10,296 nucleotides of DNA from an uncultured Porphyromonas sp. (GTDB lineage: Bacteria; Bacteroidota; Bacteroidia; Bacteroidales; Porphyromonadaceae), in NCBI GenBank assembly GCA_946997275.1, contig CAMPUN010000019.1, positions 1 to 10,296 of the forward strand, written 5' to 3'. Positions 6,701-10,296 of the stretch are shown here, piece by piece; position 1 is the first letter of the stretch; each line of letters starts with the position of its first letter. A program made the translations under genes and the position numbers. A model generated the notes under the pieces. It ran no database searches and was not told where the DNA came from. It saw only the letters and a list, made by a program, of their open reading frames with translations.

Positions 6701-8393
6701 CTGCGCCATACCAAAACGAAAAATATTTACCTGCATCAGCCCACTCAGATTCCTCACCACAATAGTTGAAGTATTTGATCTTGAACTGATAATTCCCCTC
6801 TGGGATCGTGATGTCATAGCACGGAGCTATATAAGGTGTCTTCTCTGGAGCTGACTCGTTAGGGAAGGGGAAAATAAAACTACTCTCATGGTCTGGTAAG
6901 ATTTGAATAGGCTCTCCAATCTTAGGGAAGTATTTGTTTTGAGGTTCGTAATCATCTGGAGCGGAAACAAGTGTTAGCTCAGCTCGCGCAGCTGACACCT
7001 TGTAAAATCGTGAATAGCGCTCTTCACTTAGCGCCATAAAAAACACAGCGTCTCTTGTTCCTTCGCAATAGTGCCAACCTATTTTACCATCGTAAGGTCT
7101 AGGCGTCCATCCTCTAAATTCATCCCACTTAACTTCTGTATCTGGATAATGTATTCCATACAGAATATGTGGACTATACGTTTCACCACCATATTTTTTC
7201 CCTTGGGGGTTGAATCCCAGTGACGAGTCTTTACCCCCACTATCCTTCATATAAATTCTATTATACTCCCCAGGACTCAATTCACCATCCTCAAATACTT
7301 TCGGGATCTTAGCCTCCTCCTTCGTGTTAAAGGTTAGGTACATCCATTTATACGACTGGTATTTCTTAACACTAATCGTCACAGGGAATGTGAGCTTATC
7401 AAGCCACTCATCCTTGATCTTAAAAGCTGGTGAGAAGCCCTTACATGGATCTGGGTTGCCTCCCACAATATCTAGCCAATGGTTAGGGTCAAAAGACTGC
7501 TCTCCATAGTAACCTCCATAAGCATTGTTATCAAAGTGGCTACACTCAGGGTCTCTCACGCCTTTGACTCGGATGGCTAATGATGTCATGGCTGAATTAT
7601 AGATTGACCCCACATATAGTTCATTAGGAGAGGGTCCATCATCAGGTAGCTTTATGAAGAGATAAGGCTTCTCAACTATTACCGTATCACCCCAATCGTT
7701 TCTCACTCGAGTCTTAACGCGCCATACACCATAATCCCCAACGAAGGTAGGAGTGGTGCCAGAGTCTTCTAGCGACATCCAGTTGAGTTCGCCTTTATTC
7801 TCTCTATATTTATTATACTCTGCTTGAGTACAGATAGCAAACTCGATATACTCTTTTAGGGAGTCTAGAGAGTAGTAGTAGCCATCTCCTCCCTTTCCAC
7901 TCTTAATGGGGGTAGCGACCCAGCGTGGATGGTCAGGAGAGGTAAACTCTTGAGTAAAAGGCTCTGTGTATAAAGAACGCCAAAAATCTTCTTCCTTAAT
8001 GCTACCTGTAATAGTTTGCGTACAGTCTGTGGCATCAGATACGTTTACCACATAGTCTCCACCAGGAAGGTTATAGATTATATTAGAGGTAGTGTCGCTT
8101 GTGAACACCGTCCGCCCCTTATAGCTAGCTGGGTGCTCAACTATCTCAAACTTATATGGAGGGGTGCCTGCTTTGAGTGGTTGGAAGTCAATATATATCA
8201 TTCCTGTAGGCACTTTTGCACCTTTGATAGCCTTGCGACTACTTAGTTTTTTCCCTCCAACGAGTTCAAACGCACTACAGTTCTGTGGTGTCGTCTGCGC
8301 CACTGCCGTGGTGGGCAGCAGGCAAAGCGCTGAAATGACCAGGAGGAGACTCCATATAGTGTGCACGAGTATCGTGCTGTTGTATTGCTTCAT
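3795..8393 (-). CDS. Giant T9SS-type secreted surface protein, probable fimbria-associated adhesin
   Basis: The product has 1532 residues. A Sec signal peptide is clear (hydrophobic core about 9-26, likely cleavage AVA-Q at 32/33). Residues about 66-133 resemble a SprB-type repeat (AGTPPYKF, then NLPGGDYVVNVSDATDC). About 800-875 is Ig-like (CEGETVKLECP, then NYIWTEPDG). About 878-940 is a W-rich segment (WWRKDAKSADWNSLDNW) of a kind common in Bacteroidetes surface proteins. GRPLERDRWYMISTPLKNVYAGDF (993-1016, quoted in pieces: GRPLERDRWY and MISTPLKNVYAGDF) is another recurrent motif. The last ~70 residues (LYSVHGYLLERA at 1485-1496, VVLLDVQSADGLRWIKKLQR at the end) fit a type A T9SS sorting domain, which directs outer-membrane export and surface attachment. 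The gene follows the two fimbrial genes by 82 bp, with no promoter box recognised in that gap. I see no vWA metal-binding motif (DxSxS) like that of Mfa5. Function as an adhesin or tip protein is inferred from context. Confidence 0.85.
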   Translation of the reverse strand: MKQYNSTILVHTIWSLLLVISALCLLPTTAVAQTTPQNCSAFELVGGKKLSSRKAIKGAKVPTGMIYIDFQPLKAGTPPYKFEIVEHPASYKGRTVFTSDTTSNIIYNLPGGDYVVNVSDATDCTQTITGSIKEEDFWRSLYTEPFTQEFTSPDHPRWVATPIKSGKGGDGYYYSLDSLKEYIEFAICTQAEYNKYRENKGELNWMSLEDSGTTPTFVGDYGVWRVKTRVRNDWGDTVIVEKPYLFIKLPDDGPSPNELYVGSIYNSAMTSLAIRVKGVRDPECSHFDNNAYGGYYGEQSFDPNHWLDIVGGNPDPCKGFSPAFKIKDEWLDKLTFPVTISVKKYQSYKWMYLTFNTKEEAKIPKVFEDGELSPGEYNRIYMKDSGGKDSSLGFNPQGKKYGGETYSPHILYGIHYPDTEVKWDEFRGWTPRPYDGKIGWHYCEGTRDAVFFMALSEERYSRFYKVSAARAELTLVSAPDDYEPQNKYFPKIGEPIQILPDHESSFIFPFPNESAPEKTPYIAPCYDITIPEGNYQFKIKYFNYCGEESEWADAGKYFSFWYGAVKYELANQGQDLKPEIEKFGCDRIRVYPFRGAKSRAILLRNNEPAPIYASARQTNISNGREEFIDSGTTPFDPNGSKNPEDCYIELPWKTSTIKIQYHYESIDKFTDDDFIPCLQLGTELTIEATTPTYDRDQLYNYSCPGGQTAYVSVRPIHTAGETIVELRDVKDINKLYASQTLLSKDQGKPVVFKLTGENVQPEYKLYIRTGSGDCLLDNGGEVIKMNNLGGSSFITDTNDTKYCEGETVKLECPRIRPESNYIWTEPDGTTKHQGRQIIIPKATRAITGEWKLEITDVLCDGATATQAVSFILSVAPPELWWRKDAKSADWNSLDNWADKEGKPIKAVPARCTDVHLPGIVDDYYPNLDPTKTDTLLWGVPECNDIYFHFGSALGEPQRLTHYSRAFIDYNFGIVQSDGSIKAHEDPEHPGAYGRPLERDRWYMISTPLKNVYAGDFSLGGYPLTYQRYLKVKRSTSTLSEASFEIPISKQGSLIADYNYALALKVKGYNSSKIGAKDHKNLNGLDGIIRLPYYENKERAKYYPRHKYITTYYWYDNDYNLNGSGKKTDSIAASTSFFGYFDTKDLKPVSKVDSVPRFLARDYRFLFEDDETGRIGTTFVVTGNEKKEVEGYSLKCNWMPERGIYTLVGNPFMCPIDYRKLLEANGKEILMGGIYIYADGAWRYYINHTNGLKPKKGVKDPTVNVIPPLQAFVINIRSNDSLTLYFPTAPEYSVLVDPNSTDGRGAKLRSADEESDEITERYVAVTVTDAEGGYATAELLPEDTEESTPALIAPEGMQTAPLVYFISPTDSTCNFVQTNVPSAVVELGVFAPTDGMLTLDFTTLAEKPFDKLSLYDRLRGTEQDLLANPTYSYGYSERDGRRFELRMSYGNVRYEEQQDHQPDLAIERTATGYRISYDEGIAGYQLYSVHGYLLERATTDGQTQVDIEMPETDVVLLDVQSADGLRWIKKLQR

Positions 8394-8475
8394 AGCCTAT
8401 ATCTGTTTATAGGTGAGGTTTTCTTGATTATGTGTGTCTGCGTAGATTAAAGTACGCGAGTGTGTACTTACCCAA

Positions 8476-9879
8476 TTACTTAGGAGCAGCCAGCTTATAT
8501 GGGATGATGGTAATCTTGTAGAGGCTATTGCGATAGACGCTCTTACTAGATGGATCAAACGTGGGAGGGTTACGCTTGATATAATCATCGGCACCATCGT
8601 TATTGCTCTCAAACTTGAAGACCTCCTCTTTGAGAATTGGCTTATGATCACCCGCCATATCCTTCCAGGGGTCGTGTGCTCCGTAGTATCCCCACTCAAA
8701 CAAGAGGTATAGAGCCTTCTCATCGCCCACTGCGCCTTGAGGGACAAGCTTCTCCGGGAGGTAAAAGTAGTGCCTGTAGTCAAATAGATACCCCCCACCG
8801 ATGGGGAAACCGTTCTTTCTGATCTCTTTTATCTCATCCTCGTACCCAACGATAAAACGCGTCTGAATTGGATACACTCGATCATCTAGGAGCCTACCAA
8901 TACGCTTCACTGTAAACTCTGGGACATCACGATATTCGTTTAGCGGAAAGAGAGATGTAGTCTCAGGGACCTTCCTAACCTCTGTCTCAACACTATGAAA
9001 GCCCCAAGGTCCACGCCACTGCAAGTGTTCCTTGCCATTCTCATCAAAAGTGAGCAAGACACACTCTTTGATGGTTATCTCGACCTTGGCAAAGGTGCGT
9101 AGGAGCTCGATGCCTTGCGTAGGTGTGGGTAGCTTGATCTGCTGTGGACTCTCCTTGCTACCACCACGTGAGAAGGTTACACCATTGTACTCAGCAGTCA
9201 TAGGAGAGAGAGGTTCAATGTATGGATTGTTGAAGTCTAGGAGCGGTCCCTGATGGGAGTCACAAAATCGTCTCGTGATGGGAATACGTATCTTCTTGAG
9301 ATCCTCCAGTGTCTTAGCCTCTGTGAGCGCTTTCTTGAGTGCTGCTTCAGCCTCCTCCTCTCGCTTTTTCTCTCTATTGTATTCCTCATAGCCTGGAGGT
9401 AGTTTTCCTGGATCTAGAGACTTAGGATTCGTATAGGCACCTTCGTTGGCAACGACGACGAGGTCATACGTGCCCAGCTCCGACTCTTCGAGTTTGAAGG
9501 AGATGGTAGCCTTGTCATTTTTATAGCTATAATCGAAGCCATTGTTGGGATCGCTAGCGGTAGATACACCCTGACCATTAGAAATCAGGTTGGTAAAGAA
9601 GACATTCTTCTTGATTACTCCGTTTTTGATTAGGAAAATGCGCAGATCGTTCACATAGTCCTCACGATGCTCCTTATCGGTATTGATGCTATAGTCGGGC
9701 CCCTGCATACGTAGCTCATCATTGCCTCTGGGAGCTAGGGAGAGCGTCAGCGAGAGGTAGGTTTTACCGTCATACTCCCCCTCGAGGCTATTGCGATCCC
9801 GCACACAGCTAGTGCTGGTGAGGAGCGCCCCCAAGATGAAGAGGAACGTATATATATGGGTATGTCGTAGTCTATTCAT
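8476..9879 (-). CDS. FimA/Mfa1-family fimbrial lipoprotein (fimbrillin-like, possibly accessory subunit)
   Basis: This 467-residue protein begins with a lipoprotein signal: hydrophobic residues 10-20, then TSTSC with Cys25 as the acylation site. In this family the lipoprotein is moved to the surface, trimmed by a protease and polymerised. Family features are YVNDLRIFLIKNG (75-87), a strand near 136-145 (GTYDLVVVAN), RTFAKVEITIK (261-271) and the C-terminal YRNSLYKITI (449-458), which matches the RN-x-x-Y-x-v signature near the end of FimA-type subunits. A highly charged, probably helical stretch at 164-198 (EEYNREKKREEEAEAALKKA and onward) is unusual for a beta-rich fimbrillin. The gene lies 36 bp after the Mfa2-like gene and 82 bp before the giant T9SS protein. 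It could be an accessory (Mfa3/Mfa4-like) subunit rather than the main one; the sequence alone does not decide. Confidence 0.82.
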   Translation of the reverse strand: MNRLRHTHIYTFLFILGALLTSTSCVRDRNSLEGEYDGKTYLSLTLSLAPRGNDELRMQGPDYSINTDKEHREDYVNDLRIFLIKNGVIKKNVFFTNLISNGQGVSTASDPNNGFDYSYKNDKATISFKLEESELGTYDLVVVANEGAYTNPKSLDPGKLPPGYEEYNREKKREEEAEAALKKALTEAKTLEDLKKIRIPITRRFCDSHQGPLLDFNNPYIEPLSPMTAEYNGVTFSRGGSKESPQQIKLPTPTQGIELLRTFAKVEITIKECVLLTFDENGKEHLQWRGPWGFHSVETEVRKVPETTSLFPLNEYRDVPEFTVKRIGRLLDDRVYPIQTRFIVGYEDEIKEIRKNGFPIGGGYLFDYRHYFYLPEKLVPQGAVGDEKALYLLFEWGYYGAHDPWKDMAGDHKPILKEEVFKFESNNDGADDYIKRNPPTFDPSSKSVYRNSLYKITIIPYKLAAPK

Positions 9880-9915
9880 AGTGATGTGACAACGTTAGTG
9901 TGTGATGTAGTGATC

Positions 9916-10296
9916 TTAGAGGATGATCTCGTAGGAGTGTACCATCCAGCCATCGACAAAGATATCGACAGCATAGTGCGTATTGTCGGGAAGCTCATGG
10001 AGACGTATCTCGATGTTGTATTCAAACTTACACTCAGGGCGGTAGTCGGGTGTCTTGGCAAGCAGCTTCTTGAGGTCGTAGGTAAAGATCTTAGCCCCCG
10101 TATCGGAGCGCACGAGGCTCAGCTGAGGAAGGGTCTTAGGATCATCTAGTCGTAGCGTACTCAGGCGCGTGCTACGTGTCGTACCCTCGTTAGGCAGGTC
10201 TGCCTGGTAGATGACATGCTTGGTAGGATTGGTCAGCTGACCCATGAAGTCGTAAGCAGCGTTGTTATCCTCGATCTCTATATGGAGCGGATAGAT
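9916..10296 (-). CDS. FimB/Mfa2-like fimbrial anchor or assembly protein (N-terminus beyond the window)
   Basis: The visible part is the C-terminal 126 residues; the frame is open to the right edge (IYPLHIEIEDNNAAYDFMGQ at the edge), so the internal ATG at 10245 is unlikely to be the true start. The C-terminus, with alternating strands (CKFEYNIEIRLHELPDNTHY) and the ending DIFVDGWMVHSYEIIL, resembles the end of FimB/Mfa2-family proteins, whose last strand often contains a Gly-Trp. In P. gingivalis these proteins anchor fimbriae to the outer membrane and limit their length. The position directly upstream of a FimA-family gene supports the call. The lipoprotein signal expected for the family would lie outside the window, so assignment rests on the tail and the neighbourhood. 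Confidence 0.6.
   Translation of the reverse strand: MYPLHIEIEDNNAAYDFMGQLTNPTKHVIYQADLPNEGTTRSTRLSTLRLDDPKTLPQLSLVRSDTGAKIFTYDLKKLLAKTPDYRPECKFEYNIEIRLHELPDNTHYAVDIFVDGWMVHSYEIIL

Noticed and set aside
3795-8393. Mfa5 orthologue with von Willebrand A domain
   Set aside because: I looked for a DxSxS metal-binding motif and its surrounding fold in the N-terminal half and did not find it. Only the size, T9SS tail and operon position agree.

Overview
The window looks like a chromosomal segment of a Bacteroidales bacterium, most probably Porphyromonas or a close relative. Three things point there: a fimbrial gene set of the FimA/Mfa family, a giant secreted protein with a type IX secretion (T9SS) C-terminal signal, and TAnnTTTG-type promoter boxes without clear Shine-Dalgarno sequences. 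All five supported genes lie on the minus strand. The species assignment is inference from family content only.

Layout from low to high coordinates: (1) the N-terminal 326 residues of MiaB, a tRNA-modifying radical SAM enzyme, cut by the left edge; (2) a 297-bp gap with a 21-bp tandem repeat and two pairs of inverted 11-mers in crossed order; (3) a 419-residue MFS transporter starting at GTG, with a TAnnTTTG box and a hairpin in its leader; (4) about 1.26 kb without a convincing gene (2536-3794), packed with nested repeats: a 27-bp perfect inverted repeat enclosing 24-bp tandem units, a second partial copy of that module about 570 bp away, and between them a 246-bp mirror-symmetric array of six hairpins; (5) a 1532-residue T9SS-type surface protein; (6) a 467-residue FimA/Mfa1-family lipoprotein; (7) the C-terminal 127 residues of a FimB/Mfa2-like protein, cut by the right edge.

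Genes 7, 6 and 5 are read in that order with gaps of 36 and 82 bp and probably form one operon. The arrangement (Mfa2-like anchor, fimbrillin-like lipoprotein, giant CTD protein) resembles the mfa2-to-mfa5 part of the P. gingivalis minor fimbria locus, where Mfa5 is a large T9SS-exported tip component. Here the giant protein shows no von Willebrand A motif and instead carries SprB-like, Ig-like and W-rich segments, so it may be a different class of fimbria-associated adhesin.

The strongest candidates for something undescribed are the mirrored hairpin array, whose paired copies differ in stem sequence while keeping the stem, and the fimbria-linked giant protein. The repeat block also holds plus-strand signals (a hairpin with a T-tract, and a TACCTTTG box followed by a hairpin) that no plus-strand gene explains.
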